The notes under the pieces: model-generated
What the model saw: the letters and a program-made list of their open reading frames with translations, nothing else
Told to the model about the DNA's origin: nothing
Database searches by the model: none
In this document: piece by piece, positions 11,601 through 30,181 of the stretch
Numbering within the stretch: position 1 is the first letter of the stretch
How the letters are laid out: every line of letters begins with the position of its first letter
Origin: Sphagnum compactum
Lineage: Eukaryota; Bryophyta; Sphagnopsida; Sphagnales
Length of the DNA: 64,000 nt
Assembly: GCA_965153455.1 (NCBI GenBank)
Contig: OZ234495.1
Location: 25,478,875-25,542,874 of the forward strand
Direction of reading: 5' to 3'
Translations under genes and position numbers: made by a program

Positions 11601-13935
11601 GTGCTTCAAGGTCTAGTCTGACCTAATGTTGCATTGAACCACAAGTTTCATTCTCATTGTCTCAATAGAATAAATAATTAGTTTTTCAAATGCTCCATGG
11701 TTGATTTTTTTTTAAAAAAAACTATTATAACGAGAGACAAGAATCAAGTTCGTGCAAAGAATGAAGAAAAGCACGAAAAGTGAAAAAAATGCATTCATCA
11801 TTTGGGACACATGACATAAATGACAAAAATGACTAATTATGAGTGGGGTTGCTTGTTGGGCAAACCAACAAAAAGCATTTTCGGCTATTGAAAATAATGT
11901 GCACAATTCAAGTATAGGGAATAATGCAATGCCAATGGTGAAGATATTCCAATGTCTAATTATCAAGCTAAGAATTAACTTGAAAACTTATGTAAATATA
12001 ATGAGGATTCTAATACCCGTTCAACGTTACAACATAAACCTATAGAAGATAATGGAAAAGGTTTCCACGGCAACACAAAGGTGAAAAAGAGTTGAAAGGG
12101 TTTGTTCCTTTAAGCATTTCATGCGTTTGTAAGAGTAAAGAAAATGTATTTTTTGCTATGCCACACAAGGTTAACAAAAGGTCGAAAAGGTCGAAAAACT
12201 TTGATTTCTAATTTTTGTTTTAGAATGCACTTATAAGAGCCCATCATTGCAATGCAAAAGCAATAGAAATGAGAGAGGTTAATATTTACTTGAACATGTT
12301 CCATATTTATAAAGGGCAATAATACCTTTTTTTTTTCAATGAATGGAAATTTGGTCATTGTAACATAGGGCAACAAACTTGGGCAACAAAAATGGGGTTA
12401 CCTTGAGCTCTTCATGAGCTAGAGGAGATTAAAGTTTTTTAAGAGTTGAAAAGGTGAGCAAATGCTAGCACTTCATTTCTTGTACCCATTCTTAATATAT
12501 ATTCTCATTTGTTTTCCCTTCGTCAGTCTTGTAAGGACCTTTTGACTTTACATCAGGGCTTCCCAATTTTTGTTGACCAGTGACCTTCAATTTAGAAATA
12601 TGGAAATTGCTTGATAATTTTCTAGATGTCTAGCGTTAATTATCTTCAAATTTGTTAGGAGTTAGGTTTTTTGTGTTATTACAAACAAAAGAAATGTGAG
12701 GATATGAAAGATTTTTAGGTGTCTTCTTCAAAAAGTTAATTTCATTGTAGGAATTTGTTATGTAGGTGGGGTAGAAATGGTTAGCTTGGGAAGCATGTCT
12801 TGGCCAATTCCCAAACATGCATCCTACTTTTGTAGTTTCTTATGACCTAAATACAAAACATGAAGAAATTAAGAAGGTGAAACCATAATTGATTTTGTTC
12901 AAACATGAATCAATGATTTATTTATTTATTTATTTATGGGTAGTTTGCAACATTATTTAGGATGTGTGAAGGAGGAGGGATGTAACAAAACATGTGTAAA
13001 GCTATAAGACAAAGCAACCAATCTTTTCTTTTAGTGAAAATTTTCCTAAAGATCATCAAGTTTTGCAAAATTTTGTTGCTCAATCCTCTTGTGCATGATC
13101 GCCATTCCACCACCTCACAAGATTGAAAAAAACTCTTGGTTGTCTCAATTCTGTCTACTGGCTATTGTTTAGACGGTCCTCTACAAGCGTGTCACCAATT
13201 AAGGTGAAATCTGTCAAGGGATACCAATCACTCTGGTTGCATTACAAAATTGAGAGAGAAAAAAAGACTGAAAGCAAATGTTGCATAACCATAAAACATG
13301 ATTGATCAAGATAGCATTATGACACTCCATGGGTGCAAAGAGTGAGTGAAGAAGTAGAAACCTGAAAGATTCTTTGTGGCTTGTAGCTTGTTATTTTTCA
13401 TCAAAGTGTTCTCAAAGTTCCCAACATTAATAATGAGTTAATTTCCAAAACAATTTGCAGCTCTTCAATGCAAAATGAATGCTCATACTACAGCAGAGCA
13501 CCTGGGGAAAGATTTCCCTCGCTTTCTCATTCATTACCTTGCTGTCATCTCAGCATCTCATGTGCAATTGTGACAACCATTGTGCAAGCTAATAAGGGAA
13601 AGAGACCCTTACTTCGGGAATGTGTGCGCCCACTCTGGGCAGTGGGGACATTACCCCCACATAAACATTTCTTTCTTCCCTGGAAATCAATCAAAGCAAT
13701 AAGATTAGACGCAGCACCGATTCGAATCAAGAAAACTCTCACAATGCAGCAGCAGCAGCACCACCACCACCACCACCTATAATGCATGGGAGAAAAATTA
13801 CCAACATAATAAGTTCCTTGAGAGCGGAGCCCATTACCTAATCAAGTTTTAGTCGGGATTAGTGGTGGTGTGATTAGCGGCGATCAAGTGCGTGTGCTTG
13901 TTGGTAAGCTGTCCGCTCGCCATGCTTTCCGTCTT
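11601..13935. other. Intergenic upstream of the reductase gene
   Basis: No gene recognised. It contains a short (TTTA)n tract at 12917-12937, a reverse-complement fragment of dispersed repeat D1 near 13080-13120, and a CAG/CAC trinucleotide stretch around 13746-13777. The right end is presumably promoter of the reductase gene. Confidence 0.4.
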
Positions 13936-14172
13936 CCTCGTCTTCTCCGCCTGTTTTCTGCCTCCTCGTTTTCTCCGGCTGTCTTCTCTTACCCTCGTCT
14001 TCTCCGCCTGTTTTCTGCCCCCCTCGTTTTCTGCGGCCGTCTTTTCTCCCCTCGTCTTCTCCGCCTGTTTTTTGCCCCCTCGTTTTCTCCGGCCGTCTTC
14101 TCTCCCCTCGTCTTCTCCGCCCGTTGCCCCCTCCCCCCTCCCCTCGTTTTCTCCGCACGTCTTCTCCGCCTG
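13936..14172 (+). repeat. 57-bp pyrimidine-rich minisatellite
   Basis: Units beginning 'cctcgtcttctccgcc' start at 13936, 13993, 14050 and 14106, a spacing of 57, 57 and 56 bp. The fourth copy is rearranged and ends near 14172. The plus strand is almost all C and T with G mostly in CG dinucleotides. It lies 210-450 bp upstream of the start codon of the plastid reductase gene, in its promoter or 5' leader. Long reading frames on both strands here are products of the repeat. Confidence 0.85.
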
Positions 14173-14383
14173 TTTTTCTCTCGCTCTCTCTCTCATGCAT
14201 GCTAGTGAGTGTCTGTGTGCACTCCGCATTTGTCTCCCTGCGCGCGTTCTTTGCATTTCGTCGTTTGTTTCTTTCTTTTGAGTTTTTTTCGCGGTTGTTT
14301 TTGTCTACCGCACTGTCTTTCTGGTGTTCGTTTCACAAGTGACAATCTGGTGGTTGGGGGGGAGTAGGGGAAAAGAAGGGGGC

Positions 14384-19593
<5,210 letters not shown>

Positions 19594-22500
19594 AATATTG
19601 GCATTTGTCTTCTGAACTGCACAAAACAACAAATTGTCTCAAGCCCATTGATATATACAGAAGAAATTTGCCAGCTTTCAAATGTTCAGAGGCAGTGATC
19701 AGAATCATTGGCATTGTCATCAGACAATTGGCACCCCTATCCTCCAAGTTTGTAATCTTGGAAGATGATAATGTGATGGGTAAGTGCTCAGCTTCAGTTA
19801 CTACTCTGGATCATGAAAAAACTTGTGCTGATACCATGTCATGCGTGATATTGAGGTTTGATCGACCAGCAGTTATACAAATAAATCACATTGTTTGTAG
19901 GGTGGAGCAGTTTTATGCTTTTGTCCACACTGACTGGGGTCTGGGGTCCCTAAGTTATGAATGGAGCCTGAAACTGCACTCTTCTTGGATAGAATGTGAT
20001 AAGTGTCAGTCAGACAAAAGTGCTTGTTACACCAGCTCTAGCAGTTTTTTTTGCTACCCAGTGAGGGGTGTCCAACCATAAGTTGTGCTGTGAAAACGCC
20101 TCTTCATGATGTTGAATTTAATTGACCAAAATCATGACTTGCTCACAAACGACAAAAGTCTCTATTCCTGATTTTTCTTTGATGTAAATCTGTAGGCAAC
20201 CTTCTATTAGAAATTAGAACAGCTCAAAGGCCATGCACCAGAGATAGGTTGTGAGACCTGCGGGAAGAAATTAGAATGAGTCTTGGAGGTGTAAGGTGCA
20301 TCTTGCTCCTACTGTGTCATGATCTAGGTATGGTTAGGTTTTCATACAATAGGAAATAAACTCTACACTGGCATCTTCAAGTTCTTGGGTGAGGGTTAAC
20401 CCAGGAAATCTTAGATCTGGACTCACAGACTGTTTGAGAATGGCATATTTGTAATGTCTAGAAGCAATTCAAAAGAAATTTGGGGTTTTTACCATGGTAC
20501 CAGTGTAGGTGTGGTTGGATGTAGTAATGCTTTTTCTTTTGTTTGATTGCATTATCATGTAATCAACATCCATGTTGTTGCATATTGTTAAGTTGTGGAA
20601 AGAAGTGTAATTTGGGCTGTCCATTGCATTAATGTAATAGTTATTATTTGTTTGTGGTATGGAGAAAATGGAAATTGTGTGCGCGTAGTCACATTGTAAT
20701 GGTGTATAGTGTAAGTGGTTTATAAACTTGAGAATGTGTGCCAAATTTATATGTTTGGCTTTTGGTGGACTATGAAATTAATGCAAAGAGTTAATGAATG
20801 TAAGGTGTGTTCTTAGTGCACTAATTTATCTGCATTCTATGGTATCCCTTTGCCACACAAACAACATCTAGGCAGTTGTCATGACCAAGTTCCTAAGCAA
20901 TAATTTTTTTTCCACAACCAGTGTCGTACCCTCTATTGTTTAGAGTGGTAGTCCTATTTATGATAACCCTTAGTCACTCCAATTGAGTAATCCATCATAG
21001 GATATCTGTTGTCTTTCCTTCTATTGGCAAGATGACAATTAGGTCCATGGGCCCTCCATTTAACTCTATCTTAAACCCTGATGACTAAACATTGACAACC
21101 ACCACCAAAATAAACTCCCAATGGCAAGTGGGATGAGTTTAGGTGTGCACATTTTGTTACCTGACTTTGGCTGTGGTTTTTCCCTACCTCTGTTGTGGCT
21201 CACCTACCTTTCTTTCACTCCACCTTATCCAATATACAACCTTTACCCATCTACTCCCTCACTTCAGGCTCACAATTCTAACACAAGCACCAATCAACCT
21301 CCAACCAAACCCCCATTGTCGTCCTCCCATTTAAAAATTTCTTTATCTCACTATTTTTCATTCAATAAGTATTGATCCAAGACAACCATCTCATAGCTTT
21401 GACTAGAGTTTTTCAATTCATTGTTGATGGTTGTCACTCATGAGAAGGAGAGGTTTTAGCCTAAGTTTTTATGGGATAGGTTTGTGGAAGAGGTTGGGGC
21501 ATTGTGAACACTTGTGAGGAGTAAGGAGATGGTGATTACTCATGAAAAGGTAGTTTATACGTTAAATTTACGAGTAGTATTCATGGGTTGGGTTTGGGGG
21601 CATCATCAACAAGCAAGAGTGTTTGGAGGTGGTGATTAGAGGTGTTGTGCATGAGAGGGCAAGCTCAAGACAAGGATGGAAGACAATGAGAGGAGATGAG
21701 GTTAGTTTGGTTGTGGTGGTTACTAACTTGACATAGGAGACAGTAACTATGAGTGTTATTAGTCGACTAGTCGATGCAGTTGTGGAACTTAACACCATTG
21801 TTAAAATCCGCAAGTATAGAGAGCTTAATGAGGGACACCACTTTATTCCGATGGCCATGGAGGTACACGGCGCACCTAGGTGTCATATGAATCGTTACAT
21901 CAAGGAATGTGCTCATCTTTTCCATGATAAATAATTGGGAGATCATTAATCCTTGTCTTTTTGCATTCAGTTTTTCAAGTTGTGCATTAGTATTGTTTTT
22001 CAACGTGCTTTAGCCTTTGATATAGAGAGGAAAATTGCATTAGTGGGAAACGTTCGTTCTAAACTTCCTATTACTATTAGATCTCACAATTTGCATGCAG
22101 GTGACATTAGAAAGGTTGTGAATGAAACTTTTATTTGTTCAAATGAAAATGAAGTTGACTAAGGTTATAGTCCTAGTTTACCTTTATTTACATATAATAG
22201 CATATGTGTAATTGATAAATAAAACATGACCTACCCCCTAGCCTAGAGATAACATAAAACAATATCCAACCCTCTTCAATATCTTGTGTTTTAAATATTG
22301 TTTAATTTTAAGGACAAGGTAAACCTTATCCTATCAAGTTTTTGCAACACACAAATATTTCCCCTATTTTATCTTACGAGGCAAGGTTTATTTGGATCCC
22401 TACCAAACTGTGTATTACCCCTAAATCTTATCTTAAGAATTGGCCTTTCTCAAAGGCTTGATCCTATTTTTGCAAAATGGGTTTTTATTAATAAAAGTTG

Positions 22501-22713
22501 GGTTACACTGATTAATGTTTAACAAGGTGATAAAGTTGATTAAATAATAGTGATAAAATTTGAGGTGTAGCAAAAGAATGAGATTGTTGGGTTTGAATTA
22601 GCAATAACAATATGAATATGATAAATCAAACATTAGAAAGGATGGTATTTCAATAAGTGTAGAATGTGTAATTAATAAATATTATATATAAAAAAAATGA
22701 ACATGTGGTCTAA
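19594..22713. other. Intergenic downstream of the reductase gene
   Basis: The first few hundred bases are probably 3' untranslated region of the reductase. A long open frame at 19512-20081 reads through the last exon in another frame and is not a gene. The only other content I can support is the broken frame at 21749-22162. Confidence 0.4.
21749..22162 (+). pseudogene. Broken reading frame, probably repeat-derived
   Basis: One frame reads as protein-like sequence across 21749-22162 apart from two stops near 21930-21950. It includes 'HHFIPMAMEVHGAPRCHMNR', 'AHLFHD', 'FCIQFFK', 'RALAFDIERKIALVG' and 'RSHNLHAGDIRK'. The continuity on both sides of the stops suggests a decayed coding sequence. 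I do not recognise a named domain; a piece of a multicopy plant element is possible. No introns or promoter are evident. Confidence 0.35.
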
Positions 22714-25700
22714 GAGCATTTCCACCCCACACCTGCAAACGCCCCTTTTCACAACACCTTTCCAAGGTGAGAACTTCCTTCATTGAATGTCACTCCTTGT
22801 CCTCCTCCTCTACTAGGATCGAAAGGAGTCGGTGGAACAACAAGGAGATCTGTGCTTCCTTTTGTGTTTGATGGTTGGAGAAGAGAGTTAAGGGGAAACA
22901 AAATAGAGGAAAGGGCAAAAAGAGAAAAAAAAGGTAGAAATAGAGACAAAGAGAATGGCATAGAGAAAAAGAAAGAAAGGCATAGAGAAAGAAAGGAAAA
23001 AAAAAAAGCAAAGAAAAAAAGAAAGAGGGAGAAAGAAAGGTAGTGCTAGGTTGTTCTTGACTTTTATATAGGACCAAGAAAGTGACCTTTTTTTGTTTAG
23101 GAGTAACAGGGGCAAGCCTCCCCATATAGATTTCGACTTAATTGGTGACAATTTTGTATAAAACAAATTTGTCCAGTTATTTTATTTTCATGGAGGTAGG
23201 TAGGTATTTTGAGAGAAAAAAGAGGCGGTGTGGTCCTAACGAATTTCCCTAGTAGTCAAACACAGCGAGGACTATTTTTTAGAACCTTGCATGGTGGTCT
23301 AGTTTTTCAAAAGTTTTGATATCACATGACCTTGCAACATTGGAACCAATGCCACTTAAGAACATGCGTGGGTGGGACAAGAAAACCCTAGCAAGAGCAA
23401 CAGGCATGGTAGGCCTTGCAATTTCAATATCATTAAAACAATGATGGGTATCACAACAAGATATTGATATTGTGATGACTTGTGTGGACTATCACGAGAC
23501 ATTTCTACCCCTTCACATGATGATCCCCACCACATTGCTTCATCGAGTCTCTTTAGTTACACCTAGTTCTTCTTCACATTTCACATTTTACTTACCTTAT
23601 CAGCTATGGGCTTTTTTTCAATCATTTTTACATACACCAAGTGCCTATCCATCCCATAAGCATCGTTTGTATGTTCCTTGTCCTGGTTGTGGTCGCTTAT
23701 GCATCGCACATATGGCAGTCATTAACCTCTGGGGTGTTGATGCTTTGGACATTAATATCTTCTCCTCCTTTTTCGGCTTGGACATGGATTGCATCATTAA
23801 ATATCATTGATGCTTTCCATCTTGGTTTACCATGCCCCCGTTCATACCATCATATTCCATATGTTATCCGTGTCGAGGTTCAACATGTTTTGCACATCCC
23901 TTTAGCTTGGTTGGCCGCCAATTCGTTCGACATAATGGCTTGGCATGTATTTTTGCTCTTCCATTCCTAGTGTTTGTCATTTCCGCTATGGGGCGGTGAG
24001 AAAAGCCACCAACAGTTTGTGCTCATTTAAGTCAGTACATGGCAGGCGATTGGGAAACATTTTAATTAAAGAACATACAATTAGAGCATAGGTGTTGGCA
24101 CCAGATCTTATTCCACTTCCATCAGCACGATTGTGTCATGCACAGACATTTGCTCGTGTAGGGGAATATGTTTAATAATGTGTGCATTGGCCCCCAACAT
24201 TCATGTGGCCCTATCAATTGAGACCATTATGACCTTTCACCATCTTCATCCATTGGTTGAGGTTTATCTCCCCCCTTTTTGTCGATGATTTTCATCTAAA
24301 GACGGATCTTGTTTTGGAGAGAGAAACATTTATTTTTATTTTGACATGTTCACTAAGTCTTTCATTCGATAGTCCTTCGGGTATAATGTATGAACTTATA
24401 TAAAATTGTTTTGTCCCTGACGATTCTACCAACAGCTTTGATCTCTTTTTTGAAATATGTGGGCACATTGTTCGTGGTCATGTTCTTCCATTATTATCAT
24501 GTCTACTTGTTGCATCATAATTATTATCTTTGGAGAAACAAGCTAAAGGTGTTTAACCCATTGTGATTAAATAAGTGATTTATCAATTAATCGCATGCAC
24601 ATTGGCTATTCAGTTCAAGGATGGGTGTGAAAGTTCATGGGGTTAGAGCTATGTTGGATCTACATCCGGAGTGGGTGGTACTGCATGTGAATGTTCAAAA
24701 CACGTTTAATTTAGTATCTCGAACAACCATTTTTCAAAAATTGTAATTTTGTACCAGCACCTTGGATCAATTTTTCCCATTTGTTCATCGTTTTATGCAC
24801 ACCCATTTCCATTATATTTTTCAATAACTTTTAGACATAGGGATTTCATAATCATTTCATCTGAATTTGGTACATGACAAGGGGATACTTTGTGAAGAGT
24901 GTTGTTCGCATTGGTTCATTTTCACGCTTTCTGTCCTACTACAGTAGCCCACCCTACTTGTGTTTTCCGGTTGTTGGTAGATGGTACGCACATAGTTGGT
25001 CATGCCTCGAACATGTTACTTTTTTTTTGCGATTATAGGAGGGGTTTGGAGCATTAGGACTTTTAGTGCAACTAATAAAGTGTATAACTTGGTTTCCATA
25101 GGGGTTAGACTAGTCTATATCATTTCCTTTAGGTTTTTTTGCACCCGAATCCAGTCTTCGTATTCTAGGTGCTCTAATGATTTTTTTGTCATTTGTGGAG
25201 TCCTTCATATCAAAGGCACTCTAGGAGGATTTCAGCACAATCACTAGCCTTCCTATGTTTGTAGATCCTTAGGCAACTTTTGCAATGCTTTCGCATTGTT
25301 ATGCCCAACGGCTTAACTACTTACAACATATTGTATTTCCATCACCAAGTATCTTGCAATGTTATATCGAGTTTGATGTTTGTTCCATAGTTATGTTGGA
25401 GAAGCTATTAAGGTTAGGATCTTTCGGCACCACAGTGGGCCATTTGGCTCGTCGTCAAATCATTCTTTTTATTTCTTCAAAGGGGTAGGCCTTCCTTCAG
25501 TGGTTTGACGTGTTGCCCCCACCTTCTTAGGATGTTGGGCTTTGATTGCTCCTACATTAGTCTTTCATTTCCAATAGGATGATCACCTTACTATTCTTTA
25601 TTTGGTGGCACATGTAGAGACTAGTACTTATCCTTTCCAGATCGCACTATGGGATACCTATGCAATGTTACTTGAGGTCATCTGATCACATGTTTTGCTT

Positions 25701-27350
25701 TTTGAAAGTCTAGTGGTGTAATCATATCCTCAAATGTAGTCTTCTTTGATGGACCACATCACAAATTTAACATGTGACAAATAAATAATGAAAATTGTGT
25801 GAAGTTGTTCATTCATAGGTTCATACATTTTATGCATGAATATCATGCATTGAAAATACATTTGATACATGAATATCATGCATTGAAAATACATTTGATA
25901 CATAGATAAATGTGATAATGGATGAAGTACGAACTTATGAATGAACAAATGTCACATAAATTTTCCATCTTCCAATAAATCTGTGTTTCTAATGTTTTTT
26001 CCATAATATTAGTGTGTGAAACCTACAAATTATGAATGAAAGAATTTTGCACAATTTCCATTACTAAATTATGAGATGTTAAATTTGTGATGCAACTACA
26101 TGAGCATGAATTTTACTTTGTTTTTAATAGATGTTTTTTTGGATGTTGTGTGAGCACATCTTTGCTCCAATGTGGGTCTTACAACAGGGGCTTGGTTATT
26201 AGCTTGTCTTAACACCCCTTCATTTTGTTTATATTCTGCTCATTTTCTTACAACACTCCATATTTGTTTTAGTATACCACATTCTACAATTGCGCATTTT
26301 TCTTGATGTTAGTGTGGTCATAGCATTGATGATTTGGGTATCCATTTACTACATTGCTTGTGTGAGAATGAGTGCACTGCAACCCATGATACACTTCAAA
26401 ATATTGTTACAGCTATCACGTCAAAGATGGAATTCACATACAGAAAGAGGTTTCCCACCTTTTCCTTCGTCATACCTGGAGATGAATGGATATTGTCAAC
26501 ACCATAAACAGTTTTTAAACTTTGGCGGACGTTGTCATTGTTGTTCTAATTTGTTCAGATTTGGTGTAACGTGTTTCGATGACAACGACACATGCAACAA
26601 TAATTGCCACTCAAGACAAAGCACAATCCTACACAAAGTAAGTGCTAAGAGATGATTTCATTCCCTTTGCCATAAAGACCTACGGTTATTTCCATCCTCA
26701 TTTTGATTTTTTTTAATTTCTTGTGTACATGCTAGTATAGCTTGCCATCAGTAAACCTCTTTGGTACCTTTGATGCTTATATTTTATTGTAGGCAATGAA
26801 TATTGATGGCCCTATAATGTGCGCAAGCCATTGCGATTTTTCAACAGGTGCCAAGTTTAATCATAGTTTTTCATCTCTTCCACACATACCAATTAGTGCA
26901 CCTTCGTCACTAGCTGATTTGTGGCAGAAGATGCCCTTTTAACATTACGTCTTCCACTGCATTATTATTGTTTTGATTGGCTTGGTTTTCCTTTTGTGTG
27001 TTTACATTTGCTTTGACATGCCACGTACTTTTTGTGGATGGATTTCCATCCTTGTTTATATATATATACAAGGTTTCTCCCATTTCATTAAATCTTGTAG
27101 CATGATAAAGTAAATACTGCTACGCTCCTATATTGATGTCCATTTTGCAGTGGTCATTTTAACCCCTTTTAAATCTTTTTTTTACTATGGATTTGGACAA
27201 TGACTATTACTCGTCTAGATGTAAAGACATAAATGGTCTTTAAGTGTTTAAAGGGACTTTTATGACATTTGTGGGTGGGGACAGTGGTCATTAAACACTA
27301 TTCTATTTTAAAGTAAAGGAGTTGTTTACAATTTTGGGGTGGAAATGCTC
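22714..27350. mobile_element. 4.6-kb DNA transposon with 16-bp TIRs and TAA duplications
   Basis: The ends carry perfect 16-bp terminal inverted repeats, GAGCATTTCCACCCCA at 22714-22729 and its reverse complement at 27335-27350, directly flanked by TAA on both sides (22711-22713 and 27351-27353). A TAA target duplication and a GAGCAT-type end are characteristic of the PIF/Harbinger superfamily. The interior has a purine tract at about 22905-23041 and plus-strand fragments of protein-like sequence between 23470 and 26650, for example 'CPGCGRLCIAHMAVINLWGV'. These are broken by many stops and I cannot assign them to a transposase. It may be a non-autonomous element that captured unrelated sequence, or a very decayed autonomous one. 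Confidence 0.7.
25835..25900 (+). repeat. 33-bp tandem duplication
   Basis: Two exact 33-bp units abut at 25835-25867 and 25868-25900, each starting 'catgaatatcatgcattg'. It lies inside the 4.6-kb element. Confidence 0.85.
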
Positions 27351-28868
27351 TAATCATGTTATTGTTGATTTCATGATGCCCTCAACTTGTAGTGTCCCTT
27401 GAATTGGTCATTCTTGAAATAAGGGCCCTTAAGGGGGTGGAGCATTATGTAAAGGAAGGGTTGCAAATGGAAGGGAGTTACTTTCTTGGTCAAAATCACA
27501 GATCATGGGAGGGAAGTCGTTTTTAAAAAAACTTTGCTTGTTTTAGTGTTTTAAAAAATGGGCATGGTCTCTACATATCCTACTACCTTTGTAGCTTGAA
27601 CACTAATTATATTATTTTCAGATACGTTGCAAAATACGATTTTTTCAAATAACAAAAAATTGTGAAAGAAAATATTGAATTTTTCAAAAAAAAAGTTTCA
27701 AAATTAATTAGTTATTCAAGAGGCATGTGTCAAAGTAGCCAAGGTCCACTACATGTCTTTGTTGTAATATATGTATTGCCACATGATATATTGTTATATG
27801 TGGGTGCTTGTGGTGGTTGAAAGAATGATTTGTAGTTGTATCCAGTGATGTGCAGGATTATGTGCATCATTACCAGTGTCAGGGTGGGCATGGGTATTTG
27901 ATGCTAATAACAGTTTGATTGCAACTTCATTCAATATTTCAGAATCAAAGAACCGTCTATTTTTGGCTTTTTGAAAGAAAAGAATAAAACAATTGCTGGC
28001 TATTTCCAAAAAAATCAAAGAACCAGTGGATATAAGTTAGATGGTTATTTGGTTTTTGAATCTTTTGAAAATCATGGTTATATAGTAGAACCAGTTCTTT
28101 GATTTTTTAGAATTGCAGTTATGAACTCTAAGAATTGCCCTAATAAGCACAAGGGTGTGTTCGTGCTCAGATAACCGCCCAATCTACCACCCAATTGATC
28201 ATAACCCCAATCTACAACAAGAGTGTGCTGCTTTTGTGATAGGCAACATAGGAAGCCTTGATGCTTTAATACCCATAACACCACGAAAAAGAAATGGCTT
28301 CTTGTTCAAGAGAGCACCATATCACAAAAAAAAGAACAATAACACATGACTACTTGTAGCAGTCTAGCAGTCCCATGTCTAATTCAAGAGATGTGAGAAG
28401 TTTTGCCACTGGGAGCTTTGAGTTTTGTTGGCTCCAGTCAGAGTAAGAGACTTTGCATTTGTGTAGGATTTGGGATACAATTTTACCTTCCCGGTTAGGT
28501 AAATAACACGATTGAATAAAATAAATTGAATATTTTGAAGAGCCCTTCAAGGATATTCTATTTGTCGAAATGAAAAATTTCAAAATTAATTCAACAAACA
28601 TGTGTTGAAGCTGCCAATGTACTATGGGTAATGCACAAATGACATAGAGCTCATTACATTGCATTGATCATAACATAAATGGTTTTGTATTGAGGACTAC
28701 CACTTCTACACTAGGCCACAATGTTTTGCATCTTGTTCTTGATGTTCCTTTCTCGATGCTTTATGAGCAGACCTTGTCAATAGGAGGTTTTTTCACTTTG
28801 ATATTGGTGTCGAGGCTTGATGTGTGGAAGTCATTCTAGTATGTCGGGAATGGAAGTTTTGGATTCAT
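27351..28868. other. Intergenic, no gene seen
   Basis: AT-rich sequence with no recognisable gene. The right part may hold remains of the pol gene downstream of the protease relic, but I recognise no reverse transcriptase motif. Confidence 0.35.
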
Positions 28869-29606
28869 TTACTGGAAAAAGGGTGATGAACTTAGTGAGG
28901 CAACCATGGGAAGGTTTTGTAGTCCTTTCTCACCATAAAGTTTGAGGTGGCTGCCATTGTGCTGGAGTGCGATAGTGTGGTTACGGAATGAGATGGTTGG
29001 GTCTTTTGCAAACAGCCATTGTTGTCCAAGAATGACATCAATGTGTGCTAGTTCCATGACCCCCAGGTCAAGAACATCAAAATAGGACTGTATCTGAAGA
29101 AGAACATTTATAGCCCGTTGGCTGCAAAGCTGCCTTGAGCCATTTGGTAAGTGCACTACCAATGCTTCTGAATTTCTTGTGTTGATTCCTAAAGCTTCCA
29201 CCACTTTGAAGCTCACAAAATTGTGTGTACAACCTGAATCAATCAAGACTAGGACATCTTTATGCCGAATTTTGCCTTTGATCTTCATGTGTTCCCAGTT
29301 GTAGAACCCATTCTCAGCTTTGTGAAACATTTCAGGAGTGACAACTTTTGTTTTATCAGCAAATTGTACCTCCCTAGGCAGAGGGACATTTTGGGTTCTT
29401 CCAGGAAGAGGCTGTTGGGGAGGCCTTTTGTCAATACCAAGTTTATGGATCTTTTGTTCATTGCTTGAGGTCACAAAGGTCATCTGTCTTCCAAATTGTG
29501 TGTTTTTCGAGAGGTTTTGAGGGATCCTGCACTTATGTGAGGAGGAGGTTTTGTGCTTTTTGCATAAATGGCAAAGTTCCACAACATCTTGAAATGGCTT
29601 TCCCAT
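28869..29606 (-). mobile_element. Ty3/gypsy retrotransposon gag-protease relic
   Basis: A 245-aa frame contains a remnant cysteine/histidine motif of a gag zinc knuckle ('CHLCKKHKTSSSHKC', residues 12-26) and a retropepsin domain with the active-site block 'VLIDSGCTHNFVS' (residues 121-133; the family pattern is DSGxxxxF) and 'HIDVILGQQWL' near residue 190. This arrangement is typical of plant Ty3/gypsy gag-pol. No reverse transcriptase, integrase or long terminal repeats were found nearby, so it is a fragment. Upstream gag residues may continue beyond 29606 with stops. The frame itself is open, which suggests a fairly young insertion or domestication; the former is the simpler reading. Confidence 0.8.
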
Positions 29607-30181
29607 TTTTACAATTTTACAAATTTCTCATCTTCAAACCTATCCATGTAATGAGCTCTTCACATCATCTCTTCCAGCCACAATGTTCTTAGGATTATCA
29701 ATAAATTAGAGATATCTGACTAGATCAAAGGATGCAACCCTCTAAGCATGTGTGACCTTTCAGCTAGTTTCTGAATAGTCATGACAACCATTGCTAAGCA
29801 AAGAGATGATTTGAATTTGCCCTATGGATCTGAGGTTCCTGGAATCCTCTCATTGGATTGAATTATGGAAAATACCATATTAACAAGGCTTTTCTCACTA
29901 CATTATTTTTTTTGCAACACAGCTAACCTTGTCTTTGGCATTTTCAATTGCCATCATACCAAATATAATGTGGACCTTCCTTGACCTAATCCATAAGGCA
30001 TGAAGAGATTGCCCATCATCAACAACCCATCTGGTTTAGTTTTGTATTATTATTTGTGTATGACATGGGGATTTGGAATTCTTGCTAGATGTCTTGAGTG
30101 ACAGGTGAAACGATCAACACAATAGATTGAAAGGGTATTTGTTATGGGTGAGATAAAAAGGACATCCTGCTCTTGTGTTTC
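29607..30181. other. Gap between retroelement relic and KASI-like gene
   Basis: It holds probable decayed gag sequence next to 29606 and the 3' flank of the minus-strand KASI-like gene. No separate gene is supported. Confidence 0.35.

Noticed and set aside
13849-14281. Overlapping 100-135 aa frames on both strands
   Set aside because: They are produced by the 57-bp minisatellite, which stays open in several frames; no real protein is indicated.
22783-23166. Frames of 86-111 aa near the start of the 4.6-kb element
   Set aside because: They come from a purine-rich tract (Glu/Lys/Arg on one strand, Phe/Leu/Ser on the other).
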